From Micrococcus lylae NBRC 15355 (GTDB taxonomy: Bacteria > Actinomycetota > Actinomycetes > Actinomycetales > Micrococcaceae), in contig NZ_BCSN01000014.1 of NCBI RefSeq assembly GCF_001570885.1, positions 1 to 54,714 on the forward strand: a DNA stretch of 54,714 bases, in the 5' to 3' direction. Shown piece after piece: positions 9,507 to 18,690 of this stretch. The stretch's first letter is position 1. Every line of letters begins with the position of its first letter. The notes under the pieces are model-generated. The model was not told the DNA's origin. It saw only the letters and a program-made list of their open reading frames with translations, and ran no database searches. A program made the position numbers and the translations under genes.

Positions 9507-9523
9507 GGCCGTCGTCGGGAAGG
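9507..9523 (-). repeat. interspersed 17-base motif, copy 1
   Basis: The minus strand reads CCTTCCCGACGACGGCC. It is intergenic, between the riboswitch promoter and the AI-2E-type gene. The identical 17-mer is at 19446 and 48096, and 16 of its bases are at 50385. Confidence 0.8.
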
Positions 9524-9610
9524 AGACCGGGCGCGGTGCGCCCGTCATCCTGAGGCACGACGACGGCTCCCTCGCCTGGCGCGTCCGTCTCGCCCCGTAC
9601 ACTGCCTGAC

Positions 9611-11164
9611 GTGAACGAGGCCACTTTCAGCGCGCGCGACGACGCGGCGCATGACCACCGCGTGCCGGGCGCATCCCACCCGGCGGGCGACCGTGCGCGT
9701 CGGCAGAGGATCCGATCCATCGAGTCCGAGTGGAACACCTCCCGCCCGCACCGGCTCTGGCCGCGGATGCTGGTGCTGGTGCTCATCGCCGCGGGCCTGG
9801 TCATCACGGTGGAGTTCGTGCAGGGCCTGTCCCAGATCATCGCCCCGGTCTTCCTCGGCCTGAACTTCGTGGTGGTGGTCTACCCGGTGCAGGCGTGGCT
9901 GACCCGCCGCGGCCTCCACCCGGTGTTCGGGGCCACCGTGTCCGTGCTGCTGGTGGCGGCGGTGTTCTGCGCGTTCGTGGGCCTGCTGTTCTGGTCCATC
10001 CTCGAGCTCGTGGACGCCCTGCCGCAGTACACCGGCGAGGTGCAGGCGCTGGTCGTGGACGTCAGCGACCAGCTGATCGCGTGGGGCCTGTCCCCGGAGG
10101 CCGTCCAGCAGCAGGTGAACGGGATCGACTGGAAAGACGTCTCCGGCGCCGCCGTGTCCACGCTGACCGCCATCGCCACGAACACGTGGGCCGTGTTCGG
10201 CCTGCTGCTGACCGTGGTGATGTCCATGTTCTTCCTGGCCATGGACTCCATGGGCGTCGAGCGCCGCGTACACCTGCTCAACACCGCCCGGGACGAACTC
10301 GGCGACGCGCTGATCGCCTTCGCTCAGGGCGTGCGCCGCTACTGGTTGGTGACCACCGTGTTCGGCCTCATCGTGGCCATCCTGGACGTGGTGGCCCTCA
10401 TGATCATCGGCGTCCCGCTGGCCCTGGTGTGGGGTGTGTTCAGCTTCCTCACCAACTACATCCCGAACATCGGCTTCGTGATCGGCCTGATCCCGCCGGC
10501 CCTGCTCGGCCTGGTGGAGGGCGGCTGGCCCGCCTTCTTCGCCGTGGTCATCAGCTACTCCGTGCTGAACTTCGTGCTGCAGTCCATCATCCAGCCGAAG
10601 GTCGCCGGAGACGCCGTGGGCGTCATCCCCACCGTCTCCTTCATCTCCCTGCTCTTCTGGGCCTGGGTCCTGGGCCCGCTCGGCGCGATCCTCGCCCTGC
10701 CCGCCACCCTCCTGGTCAAGGCGATCCTCATCGACGCGGACCCGCACGCCAGGTGGCTCAACGTGTTCATCGCCGCGGACCTGAAGGGCATGGAGCGGTT
10801 CCACCTGCCGAAGCTGCTGCAGCGGCGGCAGAAGGAGCAGAAGGCGAAGGACAAGGCCGTGGCGGAGGCCGCGGAGAAGGAGCGCGTGGCCGCCACCGGC
10901 GGTGCCGAGGGGCAGGCGCCGCCGGAGAAGGAGCGCATGGCCGCGCAGGCGGAGGAGCACCGCGTGGACGCGCAGAAGGACTGGATGGCCGCCGAGCAGG
11001 AGGCCGTGGCCTCCTCGCCCGACACCCCCGTGCAGCCGGTCGCCGAGGCTGTGGCTCCCGCCGAGACCGACGCCGCCACCCACGCCGATCTGCGCCGGGG
11101 CACCGAGCTCGAGGACCACGTCGTCCGGGACGTGGACGACGACCCCGGTGCCCGCAAAGGCTGA
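9611..11164 (+). CDS. AI-2E transporter-family membrane protein
   Basis: The product has 517 residues and belongs to the AI-2E transporter (PerM/YdiK, UPF0118) family. About seven to eight hydrophobic segments lie between residues 52 and 390. A soluble linker follows the third, and signature stretches include FLTNYIPNIGFVIGLIPPALL and QPKVAGDAVGVIPTVSF (the family PxxxG motif region). The last 115 residues are a charged, Ala/Glu-rich tail with heptad-like repeats, probably cytoplasmic and disordered or coiled. Family members export small molecules or act as Na+/H+ antiporters; the substrate here is unknown. The GTG start lies 7 nt after TACACT (9598-9603), so a leaderless transcript is likely. 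Confidence 0.85.
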   Translation: MNEATFSARDDAAHDHRVPGASHPAGDRARRQRIRSIESEWNTSRPHRLWPRMLVLVLIAAGLVITVEFVQGLSQIIAPVFLGLNFVVVVYPVQAWLTRRGLHPVFGATVSVLLVAAVFCAFVGLLFWSILELVDALPQYTGEVQALVVDVSDQLIAWGLSPEAVQQQVNGIDWKDVSGAAVSTLTAIATNTWAVFGLLLTVVMSMFFLAMDSMGVERRVHLLNTARDELGDALIAFAQGVRRYWLVTTVFGLIVAILDVVALMIIGVPLALVWGVFSFLTNYIPNIGFVIGLIPPALLGLVEGGWPAFFAVVISYSVLNFVLQSIIQPKVAGDAVGVIPTVSFISLLFWAWVLGPLGAILALPATLLVKAILIDADPHARWLNVFIAADLKGMERFHLPKLLQRRQKEQKAKDKAVAEAAEKERVAATGGAEGQAPPEKERMAAQAEEHRVDAQKDWMAAEQEAVASSPDTPVQPVAEAVAPAETDAATHADLRRGTELEDHVVRDVDDDPGARKG

Positions 11165-11172
11165 ACCGCTCC

Positions 11173-12591
11173 GTGCACGCTGAACGGAACCGGGCGGAGA
11201 GCCAGAAGCCTGCGGCCCCTCGAACGGAGCCTCGTCGGGAGGGCGCCCGGCGGAAGGGTGCCGGCCGGCAGGATGGTCGGCAGTCCGGTGCCGGTGCCGC
11301 CGGGCGGCGCCGCGGTGGGGGACTGCTGTTCGTCCTGGTCAGCATCATGGCGGCCGGACCGCTGCTGAACTACGGCGTCTCCGCCTCCTCCGCCCTGGTG
11401 GTCGAGCGCCTCGGCATCAACGACGGCCTGCTTGGCAGCATCGTCTCAGTCGTGTTCGTCTCGGCCGCCGTCACCTCGCTCTGGCTCGGCCGCCTGGCAG
11501 ACCGGCTGTCCGTCCGCGCCCAGGTGGCGATCGTCTACGGCGGCTCCGCCCTGGCCCTCGTGGTGGCCGCCTTCGCCCAGCAGTACGCCCTGCTCCTCGT
11601 GGCCGCCGCCCTCGTGGGCCCGACCCAGGCGATCGCCAACCCGACCACCAACCGCATCATCCTGGCCGAGGCCCCACCTGGGCGGAAGACCAGCTGGATC
11701 GGAGTGAAGCAGTCCGGCGTGCAGGCCTCCCAGCTGTTCGCCGGACTGTTCTTCCCGGCCGTGGCCCTGGCCTTCGGCTGGACCGGTGCCGCCCTTGGCG
11801 CGGCCTGCGTGACGCTGCTGCTGTGGCTCATCGCCGAGGTCGTCCTCGGCCGCGCCGCGGGCGCCGCCCCGTCGGAAGGCGAGGCCTCCGGGAGGAAGGT
11901 GAGGGGCCGCCGTCGCCAAGGGCGTCCGGACGCCGCGGAGAAGGTGAGGGCACCAGACGCGGTGAAGGCGACGACGTCGTCGGCAGGCCGGGGAGCGACG
12001 CGCGCTGCGGAGCGGCTGCCGGCCGAAGTGTGGCTGACGGCGGCGATCGCGTTCCTGAACGGCCTCGGCACGCAGAGCACCAACGTGTACCTGGCGCTGT
12101 TCGCGGTGCGCGAGGTCAGCTTCGGCGTGACCGCCGCAGGCATGGCGGTGGCCGTGGCCGGCGTCGTCGGTGTGGTCTCCCGCGTGATGTGGGGACGGCG
12201 CATGGACGCCGGGGCGCGGCCGACCACGCTGCTGATGATCATCGGGCTCGGAGCGATCGGCTCCACCGTGCTGCTCGTGCTGGCCGGCACGCTGCACCAG
12301 CCGGCCCTCGTGTGGGCGGCCGCGGCCATGCACGGCATCTCCGCGCTCGGCACGAACGTGGTGCTCAACGCCTTCCTGCTGACCCTCGTGCCGCGGGAGC
12401 GGATCGGCGCCGCCTCCGGCGTGAACTCCATGGGCATGTTCGCCGGGTTCTCGCTCGGGCCGATCGTCATGGGCGCCGTGCTCGGGGCCACCGGGCACTT
12501 CACGGTCGGCTGGTGGGTCATGGGCGGGCTCTACGCGTGCGGAATCCTCGTGGTGCTGGTGCTGCGGGCCCGCGTGGGCGGCCGGGCCTGA
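11173..12591 (+). CDS. MFS transporter
   Basis: The product has 472 residues from a GTG 8 bp after the previous stop. A basic N-terminal stretch of about 45 residues precedes 12 hydrophobic segments in two halves, split by a long charged central loop rich in Arg/Lys (about residues 235-280). The MFS signature between TM2 and TM3 reads WLGRLADRLSVR, and a second copy, VMWGRRMDAGARP, lies in the second half. That is the classic G-x-L-a-D pattern of major facilitator permeases. The substrate cannot be told. The close spacing suggests co-transcription with the AI-2E-type gene. Confidence 0.8.
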   Translation: MHAERNRAESQKPAAPRTEPRREGARRKGAGRQDGRQSGAGAAGRRRGGGLLFVLVSIMAAGPLLNYGVSASSALVVERLGINDGLLGSIVSVVFVSAAVTSLWLGRLADRLSVRAQVAIVYGGSALALVVAAFAQQYALLLVAAALVGPTQAIANPTTNRIILAEAPPGRKTSWIGVKQSGVQASQLFAGLFFPAVALAFGWTGAALGAACVTLLLWLIAEVVLGRAAGAAPSEGEASGRKVRGRRRQGRPDAAEKVRAPDAVKATTSSAGRGATRAAERLPAEVWLTAAIAFLNGLGTQSTNVYLALFAVREVSFGVTAAGMAVAVAGVVGVVSRVMWGRRMDAGARPTTLLMIIGLGAIGSTVLLVLAGTLHQPALVWAAAAMHGISALGTNVVLNAFLLTLVPRERIGAASGVNSMGMFAGFSLGPIVMGAVLGATGHFTVGWWVMGGLYACGILVVLVLRARVGGRA

Positions 12592-12629
12592 GACCCGGGG
12601 GCCTGTGTGGCAGGCGTAGGATTCCGGGC

Positions 12630-13145
12630 ATGAGTGCAGAGTCCCTCACCCGGTCCGGTGTCCGCCGCCTGTTCGCGGACACGGCCGGCGGACCGCGCGG
12701 CGGACGTGCGGTTCTGCTGCTGGTCCCGGGCCTGTGGCTGGGCCTGCTCACCGGCATCTCTCTGATCGAGGCGCCGCTGAAGTTCACCGCACCGGGGATC
12801 ACCATCCCACTGGGCCTGGGCATCGGCCGCCGCGTGTTCCTCGCCATGAACATCGTGGAGTTCGTGCTCGCCGTGCTCCTGGTGGTGGCCCTGCTGAAGA
12901 CCGCAGGGCGCCCGGCGCGCCGCCCGCTCTGGGGGTGGACCGCCGGAATCCTGGCGGTCTATGCCGTGAAGGTGCTCGTCATCCGGCCGATCCTCAACGT
13001 GCGGACCGACGCCGTCCTCGCCGGTCAGTCCGCAGGTGGCTCCATGACACATCTGTTCTACGTCGCAGCGGACGGTGCCCTCATTGTTCTGCTGGTCGCC
13101 TTGACGGTCACCGCTGTCCGGGGCCTGCTGCCGGCCGAACGCTGA
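12630..13145 (+). CDS. four-TM membrane protein of unknown function
   Basis: The product has 171 residues with four hydrophobic segments, at about 27-45, 63-88, 102-120 and 136-160. A charged loop ends with RPILNVRTDAV, followed by the polar SAGGSMTHLFYV before TM4, a layout seen in DUF4149-like membrane proteins, though I cannot confirm the family. TAGGAT at 12617-12622 sits exactly 7 nt before the ATG, so the mRNA is probably leaderless. The last codons and the stop codon belong to a 15-bp tandem repeat that continues downstream. Confidence 0.7.
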   Translation: MSAESLTRSGVRRLFADTAGGPRGGRAVLLLVPGLWLGLLTGISLIEAPLKFTAPGITIPLGLGIGRRVFLAMNIVEFVLAVLLVVALLKTAGRPARRPLWGWTAGILAVYAVKVLVIRPILNVRTDAVLAGQSAGGSMTHLFYVAADGALIVLLVALTVTAVRGLLPAER

Positions 13146-13209
13146 CCCGGTGAACGCCGATCCGGTGAACGTTGATCCGGTCAACGCTCACCCGGCGCAC
13201 CCCGACTCG
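13135..13209 (+). repeat. 15-bp tandem repeats spanning a stop codon
   Basis: Five degenerate units start at 13135, 13150, 13165, 13180 and 13195. The clearest is GTGAACGCCGATCCG. The first unit contains the end and stop codon of the membrane-protein gene, so the array grew from its 3' end or was inserted there. Confidence 0.75.
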
Positions 13210-13380
13210 CCGAACCAGAAGGTCTGGCTACTTCACGAGCCGTCGAAGTGGCCGTTTGTTCTGGTTCGCCGTGCCGGACGACATGGTTTGGTGTGCCGAG
13301 CCAGAAGAAATGGTTGGTTCGCGGCGGCCTGAAACGGCCGTTTGTTCTGGTTCGCCGTGGCGGACTCTCTGGGTCGTCGT
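13205..13380. repeat. structured intergenic repeat cluster, left flank of the DUF559 gene
   Basis: The 22-mer starting GGCCGTTTGTTCTGG and ending TTCGCCG occurs at 13250-13271 and 13336-13357. Inverted or related pieces (CCGAACCAGAAGG and CCGAGCCAGAAGAAATGG) lie beside them. It is the same family as the 59-bp units at 14640-14935. The rest of the 317-bp gap up to 13462 holds nothing else I can identify. Confidence 0.75.
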
Positions 13381-13462
13381 GGCATCCCCAGCACGCTCAG
13401 GGGCGACGATCAGAGCGGCCTGCGAACGGCGCCAGGCGGCGAGGGGCGCCGGGCGGCGAGAC

Positions 13463-14404
13463 TCAGGCGCCTCGACTGGCGAACGCCGCGGCCAGGTCCG
13501 CCATGAGCGCCAGACGTCCGTCCTTGGTCAGTGCCGAGCCGGCGACGCGGATGACGATCCATCCCTCCGCCTGCATCCGGCGGTCGCGGTCGATGTCCTT
13601 GCGGAACTGCTCTTGGCCCCGGTGGTGGTCACCGTCGTACTGGATGCAGATCTTGAGTTCTTCCCAGGCGAGGTCAGGACGCACCAGGCGTCCGTCCGTG
13701 AGACGGATCACCGGGTTCACCGCAGGCTCGGGGAACCCGTGGTCCACAGTCATGAGACGGACGCGGGTCTCGGGGATCGAGTCGACGCCGGAGCGCACCG
13801 ACTCCCATGCTTCTCTCGCGAGACGGACGCCGCGTCGGCCGCGGCGATCGGTCATCGCCTGAAGGACCTCGGAGGGTTCGGCGAGTGGGAACTCGAAGCG
13901 GGAGTTCTCGGCGCCGGGGCCGTCTGCGCGCTGGCGCAGGCTGTCGCCGCAGGCCACCAGGTCGTCGAGGAACCGGGTCTGTCCTGCCAGGTCGACCCAG
14001 GTGTGCGCCGGCGAAGTCAGCCGTATGCCGTCGACCTCGGTGATGCCGGCAGTGCTCTTCAACTCGTGACCCTTCACCCCGATGCGGCGCGGGGTCCCGC
14101 CGTCGTCGCGGTGCCGAGAGAGATGGATGTCGTCATTGCGCGGCTCCAACGTGCCTGGCAGCCACATGCCCCAGAGGGCGGCCGCTGTCCAGTGGGTGGC
14201 GATCGATCCGGGGGAGAGCCGCTGCAGGAGCCGGACCTGGTCTGCGAAGCTCGGCGGGCAGTCTGTGCGGGAGCGAACACCCCAGTAGGGGCTGACGAGG
14301 TCGCCGGCGCGGAGCCGGTTGCGGCGGACGTCGAGCGAGGTGGCCTCGGCGACGGTGAACAGGGACGGCAGCGAGGCAGGCAACGGGGTGGAGAGCATCG
14401 GCAT
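13463..14404 (-). CDS. DUF559 (Vsr-like) endonuclease-domain protein
   Basis: The product has 313 residues from ATG 14404; no clear Shine-Dalgarno, and a start at 14398 is equally possible. The C-terminal 110 residues are a DUF559 domain of the Vsr/PD-(D/E)xK type: RPDLAWEELKICIQYDGDHH holds the acidic metal ligands, then DRRMQAEGWIVIRV. The N-terminal 200 residues follow the layout common in actinobacterial DUF559 proteins, with an AbiEi-like winged-helix region (LRAGDLVSPYWGVR) and HLSRHRDDGGTP. Such proteins are often called type IV toxin-antitoxin AbiEi-related, but no partner gene is present. The gene stands alone between two clusters of related structured repeats. Confidence 0.75.
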   Translation of the reverse strand: MPMLSTPLPASLPSLFTVAEATSLDVRRNRLRAGDLVSPYWGVRSRTDCPPSFADQVRLLQRLSPGSIATHWTAAALWGMWLPGTLEPRNDDIHLSRHRDDGGTPRRIGVKGHELKSTAGITEVDGIRLTSPAHTWVDLAGQTRFLDDLVACGDSLRQRADGPGAENSRFEFPLAEPSEVLQAMTDRRGRRGVRLAREAWESVRSGVDSIPETRVRLMTVDHGFPEPAVNPVIRLTDGRLVRPDLAWEELKICIQYDGDHHRGQEQFRKDIDRDRRMQAEGWIVIRVAGSALTKDGRLALMADLAAAFASRGA

Positions 14405-14984
14405 GTGGCCAGCGTGGTTCGAGGCCGCTGTGCTGTGGGCGTCGCAGGCACATTCTGTGGAGGGAACCGGCAGGTCGGTCCGCTGTGGAGGAGAGGAAAC
14501 GGTTCGTGGACCGTGATGAGGGCGAGGACGACGTGCGCGTGCAGCGTGTGCCGGTGGCGCGCGTCCCAAACGCTGAGACGGCATGGCTCGCCGCGCTGAG
14601 AGGGCAGGCCCCGCGCCCTGTGACGGTGCCTCATTGCCCTGGGCCAATGTCTCTGGCTCGGCGAACCAGAGAGTGTGGCCCCTTGGGCCTGCCTGCAAGT
14701 GACCGATTCCTCTGGCTCGGCGCACGGGGCTCGCTCCTCTGACAGCGAGCCAGAAGAAATGGCCCCTTCAGCACCCCGTGAAGTGGCCGAAGTCTCTGGC
14801 TCGGCGAACCAGAAGGAATGGCCGCTTCAGCGCCCCGTGAAGTGGCCGAAGTCTCTGGCTCGGCGAACCAGAAGGAACGGCCCCTTGAGCCCGCCCGCAA
14901 GTAGCCGAAGTCTCTGGCTCGGCGGCACGGGTCCCGGCGCCCACCGAATTGCCCCGTGCCGCCGGTTCCGGACACAGTGGGAGC
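14405..14984. other. 580-bp gap between DUF559 gene and putA
   Basis: The first 230 bp hold an upstream in-frame extension of the DUF559 frame, which is open but lacks conserved sequence or an RBS, so I read it as non-coding leader. From 14640 onward it is filled by 59-bp repeats. CACAGT lies 6 nt before the putA ATG and may be its -10. No other gene is visible. Confidence 0.6.
14640..14935. repeat. array of 59-bp structured repeats, right flank of the DUF559 gene
   Basis: About five units are present. The best two are adjacent, start GGCCGAAGTCTCTGGCTCGG and are almost identical over 59 bases; outer units are degenerate or carry an insertion. Each unit has two possible hairpins: TCTGG/CCAGA around CTCGGCGAA, and GGCCGCTTCA/TGAAGTGGCC around an 8-base loop. 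There are no variable spacers, so this is not CRISPR. It resembles REP/BIME-type elements. Confidence 0.85.
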
Positions 14985-17900
14985 ATGACCGAGACCTTCT
15001 CCGCCCAGGACCACGACGACCTCGACCGCCTCCTCGACGCCACCGGAGGCATCCCGGACCCCGCCGACCTGCACGACGCCGCGGACGCCGCCATCGAGCA
15101 GGTCCGCACCTGGCTGACCGAGGCCCGCGGCCACAAGGCCGACTTCGCGGCCACCCAGCTCGCCGGCGCGCTCAAGGAGCCGGGCGGCCTGGACTTCATC
15201 GTGCGCTTCGTGGACCACGTGGTCCGCCCGGAGGACCCGGCCATCGCCGCCCGGGCCCTGCGTGAGCTCGCCCAGGAGTCTCCGCAGTTCCTGCCGCCGG
15301 CCCTCAAGGCCGTGTTCGGCGTCGGCGGACGCGTGGCCCCGATGGTCCCGCACGTCGCGGTGCCCACCGCGCGCCGCGTGCTGCGCCAGATGGTGTCCCA
15401 CCTGATCGTGGACGCCCGGGACAAGCAGCTCACCAAGGCCATCGCCTCCCTGCGGGACGAGAAGACCCACCTGAACATCAACCTGCTCGGCGAGGCCATC
15501 CTCGGCAAGGGCGAGGCCGACCGCCGCCTCGAGGGCATCGCCGACCTCGTCCGCCGTGACGACGTGGACTACGTGTCCGTGAAGGTCTCCGCCGCCACCG
15601 CCCCGCACGCCCCCTATGCGTTCGACGAGGCCGTGCAGGAGATCACCGAGCGGCTCACCCCGCTGTACCTGTTGGCGAAGGAGAAGAAGACCTTCATCAA
15701 CCTGGACATGGAGGAGTACCGCGACCTCGACCTCACGCTGAACGTCTTCACCGAGCTGCTCTCCCAGCCCGAGCTGAAGGACTACCCGGCCGGCATCGTG
15801 CTGCAGGCCTACCTGCCGGACGCCCTCGCCGCGATGATCCGCTTGCAGGAGTGGTCCGCCCGCCGCGTCGCCGACGGCGGCGCCCCGGTCAAGGTCCGCG
15901 TGGTCAAGGGGGCGAACCTGCCGATGGAGCAGATGCAGGCGTCCCTGATGGGCTGGTCCCTGGCCACCGTTCCTTCCAAGCAGGAGGCGGACACCAACTA
16001 CAAGCGCGTCCTGAACTACGCCCTCACCAAGGAGCACGTGGAGAACGTGCGCATCGGCGTGGCCGGGCACAACCTCTTCGACGTGGCCCTGGCCCACCAG
16101 CTGGTCAAGCGCCGCGGCCTGTCCACCGAACAGCCCAGCGGCGTGGCGGAAGCCGGCGGCATCCCGCCGGAGGTCGAGTTCGAGATGCTCCTGGGCATGG
16201 CCACCGGCCAGGCCGAGGCGGTCAAGAAGGACGTCGGCTCCCTGCTGCTCTACACCCCGGTGGTGAAGCCCGGCGAGTTCGACGTAGCCATCTCCTACCT
16301 GGTCCGCCGCCTGGAGGAGGGCGCCTCCTCCGAGAACTTCATGTCCGCCGTGTTCGACCTGGACTCGGACCCGGAGCTGTTCGAGCGGGAGAAGCACCGT
16401 TTCCTCGCCTCCCTCGAGCAGATGGACACCGAGGTTCCGGTGCCCTCCCGCGGCCAGGACCGCTCCCGCCACGTCGACGGGGACACCCCCGCCCCCGTGG
16501 ACGGCTTCGCCAACACCCCGGACACGGACCCGTCCCTGCCGGGCAACCGCGCCTGGGCCCGCCGGATCCTCGAGGCCATCCCGCACTCCACCCTCGGCAC
16601 CGAGGCCGTGGACGCCCACCGCGTCACCACCGCCGCCGGCGCCGAGGACGCCATCGCCCGCGCGGAGAAGGCGGGCAACGCCTGGCGGAAGCTGACCGGC
16701 GAACAGCGCGCCGAGGCCCTCGACTCCGTGGGCCGTGCCCTGCACGCCGCCCGCGCCCGCCTGCTCGAGGTCGCCGGCTCCGAGACCGGCAAGGCCCTGG
16801 ACCAGGGCGACCCCGAGGTCTCCGAGGCCGTGGACTTCGCCCACTACTACGCCCGCCTCGCCCGGGGCCTGGACCAGGTCGAGGGGGCCCGCGCGATCCC
16901 CGTGAAGCTCACGCTCGTCATCCCGCCGTGGAACTTCCCGGTGGCCATCCCGGTCGGCGGCGTCATGGCCGCCCTGGGCGCCGGCTCCCCGGTGGTCTTC
17001 AAGCCCGCCCCGCAGTCCGAGCGCACCGGCGCCGTGGCCTGGGAGCACATCATGGAGGGCCTGCGCGCCTCCGAGGCGTTCGCGGCCGACGGCCCCATGG
17101 CCGGCATCGACCCCGAGGACCTCGTCCGCCTGGTCACCATGGCCGACGAGGACGAGAAGGAGGTCGGCACCGCGCTGGTCACCCACCCGTCCGTGGAGCG
17201 CCTCATCCTCACCGGCGGCTACGAGACCGCCCAGCTGTTCAAGTCCATGCGCCCGGACCTGGACCTGCTGGCCGAGACCTCCGGCAAGAACGCCCTGATC
17301 GTCACCCCGTCCGCGGACCTCGACCTGGCCACCGATGATGTGGTGAACTCCGCGTTCGGCCACGCCGGCCAGAAGTGCTCCGCCTCCTCCCTGGTGGTGC
17401 TCGTCGGCTCGGTGGCCACCTCCGAGCGCTTCCACCGCCAGCTCCTGGACGCGGCGCGCTCCCTGCACGTGGCCTACCCGGACGACGCCCGCGCCCAGAT
17501 GGGCCCGGTCATCGAGGAGCCGGGGGAGAAGCTGCGCCGCGGCCTCACCCAGCTCGAGCCCGGCGAGTCCTGGGCCCTGCAGCCGAAGCAGCTGGACGAG
17601 TCCGGCCGGCTGTGGAGCCCAGGCATCCGCTACGGCGTGAAGCCGGGCAGCCACTCCCACCTCACCGAGTTCTTCGGCCCGCACCTGTCCGTGATGACGG
17701 CCAAGGACCTGGAGGAGGCCGTGGAGATCGTCAACGCCGTGGACTTCGGCCTCACCTCGGGCCTGCACTCGCTGGACCCGGACGAGATCGACTACTGGCT
17801 GCAGCACGTCCGCGCCGGCAACCTCTACGTCAACCGCGGCATCACCGGCGCCATCGTGCGCCGCCAGCCGTTCGGCGGCTGGAAGCGCTCCGTGGTGGGC

Positions 17901-18668
17901 GCCACCACCAAGGCCGGCGGCCCGCACTACCTCCACGGCCTCGTGCACTGGGAGGACGCCCCGACCTGGCTGACCAACCCGGAGTCCTCCTCCGGCGCCG
18001 ACGGCGAGCCGAACGTGGACCCGTCCTGGCTGCACACCGCCCAGAAGCTGGACGAGCAGACCTGGACCACCGTCTTCGGCCCGGACCAGGACATCTCCGC
18101 GCTGCGTGCCGAGCGCAACGTGCTGCGCCACGTGCCGACCCCGGTGCTGGTGCGCTGGGAGCACGGCCCCGCCGAGCACCTGCTGCGCGTGGTCTCCGCC
18201 GGCCTGCGCGCCGGCGCCCCGATGACCGTCTCCATCAACCCGGTCCCGTCCACCGAGGAGGGCGACGCCTCGAACATCTCCTCCGAGGGAGTCCGCGGCC
18301 AGGTGGAGCAGCTGCGCCGCGAGTTCCAGGGCACCGAACTCGGGGCCCCGGTGGACATCCACGTGGAGCCCACGGGCGAGTTTCACCGCCGGGCACAGCA
18401 GCTCGCGGAGGTCCCGCCGACCGCCGAGGGCGGCGGCGACGCCCGCATCCGCCTCATCTCGGACTGGGTCGGCGACCGTGCCGGCGCGCTGGCGGCGAAG
18501 CGTGCCCTCCAGCACGCGCTGGGCGGCACCCCGGACGTGGCCGTCTACGCCGGCCCGGTGGTCTCCGCCGGCGAGGTGGAGCTGCTGCCGTTCGTGCACG
18601 AGCAGGCGATCTCCATCACCGCCCACCGCTTCGGCACCCCGGACCACCTCACGGACGGGATCCTCTGA
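14985..18668 (+). CDS. putA: bifunctional proline dehydrogenase / L-glutamate-semialdehyde dehydrogenase PutA
   Basis: The product has 1227 residues. It oxidises proline to P5C with FAD, then glutamate semialdehyde to glutamate with NAD+. The proline dehydrogenase barrel spans about residues 90-450 (motifs VDYVSVKVSA, RVVKGANLPME). The aldehyde dehydrogenase part spans about 510-1010, with catalytic Glu764 in LAETSGKNA and Cys798 in GQKCSASS. There is no N-terminal ribbon-helix-helix DNA-binding domain, so it does not repress itself as enterobacterial PutA does. The final 200 residues (ALDH-superfamily-like tail) match the longer actinobacterial type. It stands alone, followed by a perfect terminator hairpin. 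Confidence 0.95.
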   Translation: MTETFSAQDHDDLDRLLDATGGIPDPADLHDAADAAIEQVRTWLTEARGHKADFAATQLAGALKEPGGLDFIVRFVDHVVRPEDPAIAARALRELAQESPQFLPPALKAVFGVGGRVAPMVPHVAVPTARRVLRQMVSHLIVDARDKQLTKAIASLRDEKTHLNINLLGEAILGKGEADRRLEGIADLVRRDDVDYVSVKVSAATAPHAPYAFDEAVQEITERLTPLYLLAKEKKTFINLDMEEYRDLDLTLNVFTELLSQPELKDYPAGIVLQAYLPDALAAMIRLQEWSARRVADGGAPVKVRVVKGANLPMEQMQASLMGWSLATVPSKQEADTNYKRVLNYALTKEHVENVRIGVAGHNLFDVALAHQLVKRRGLSTEQPSGVAEAGGIPPEVEFEMLLGMATGQAEAVKKDVGSLLLYTPVVKPGEFDVAISYLVRRLEEGASSENFMSAVFDLDSDPELFEREKHRFLASLEQMDTEVPVPSRGQDRSRHVDGDTPAPVDGFANTPDTDPSLPGNRAWARRILEAIPHSTLGTEAVDAHRVTTAAGAEDAIARAEKAGNAWRKLTGEQRAEALDSVGRALHAARARLLEVAGSETGKALDQGDPEVSEAVDFAHYYARLARGLDQVEGARAIPVKLTLVIPPWNFPVAIPVGGVMAALGAGSPVVFKPAPQSERTGAVAWEHIMEGLRASEAFAADGPMAGIDPEDLVRLVTMADEDEKEVGTALVTHPSVERLILTGGYETAQLFKSMRPDLDLLAETSGKNALIVTPSADLDLATDDVVNSAFGHAGQKCSASSLVVLVGSVATSERFHRQLLDAARSLHVAYPDDARAQMGPVIEEPGEKLRRGLTQLEPGESWALQPKQLDESGRLWSPGIRYGVKPGSHSHLTEFFGPHLSVMTAKDLEEAVEIVNAVDFGLTSGLHSLDPDEIDYWLQHVRAGNLYVNRGITGAIVRRQPFGGWKRSVVGATTKAGGPHYLHGLVHWEDAPTWLTNPESSSGADGEPNVDPSWLHTAQKLDEQTWTTVFGPDQDISALRAERNVLRHVPTPVLVRWEHGPAEHLLRVVSAGLRAGAPMTVSINPVPSTEEGDASNISSEGVRGQVEQLRREFQGTELGAPVDIHVEPTGEFHRRAQQLAEVPPTAEGGGDARIRLISDWVGDRAGALAAKRALQHALGGTPDVAVYAGPVVSAGEVELLPFVHEQAISITAHRFGTPDHLTDGIL

Positions 18669-18690
18669 TCCGCACGGATGATCCGGCCGG

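Noticed and set aside
13150-13332. Sixty-codon plus-strand frame in the repeat region
   Set aside because: It consists of the 15-bp tandem repeat and the structured repeat; there is no RBS and composition is that of repeats.
14405-14725. Longer form of the DUF559 protein starting at 14725
   Set aside because: The extra N-terminal sequence is Arg/Pro-rich, runs into the repeat array and lacks any known domain start.
14640-14935. Possible CRISPR array
   Set aside because: The 59-bp units abut each other with no variable spacers, and no cas genes are nearby.
14631-18647. Very long minus-strand open frame antisense to putA
   Set aside because: It mirrors the GC-rich third positions of putA, has no conserved domain and runs through the repeat array. 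It is a shadow frame.
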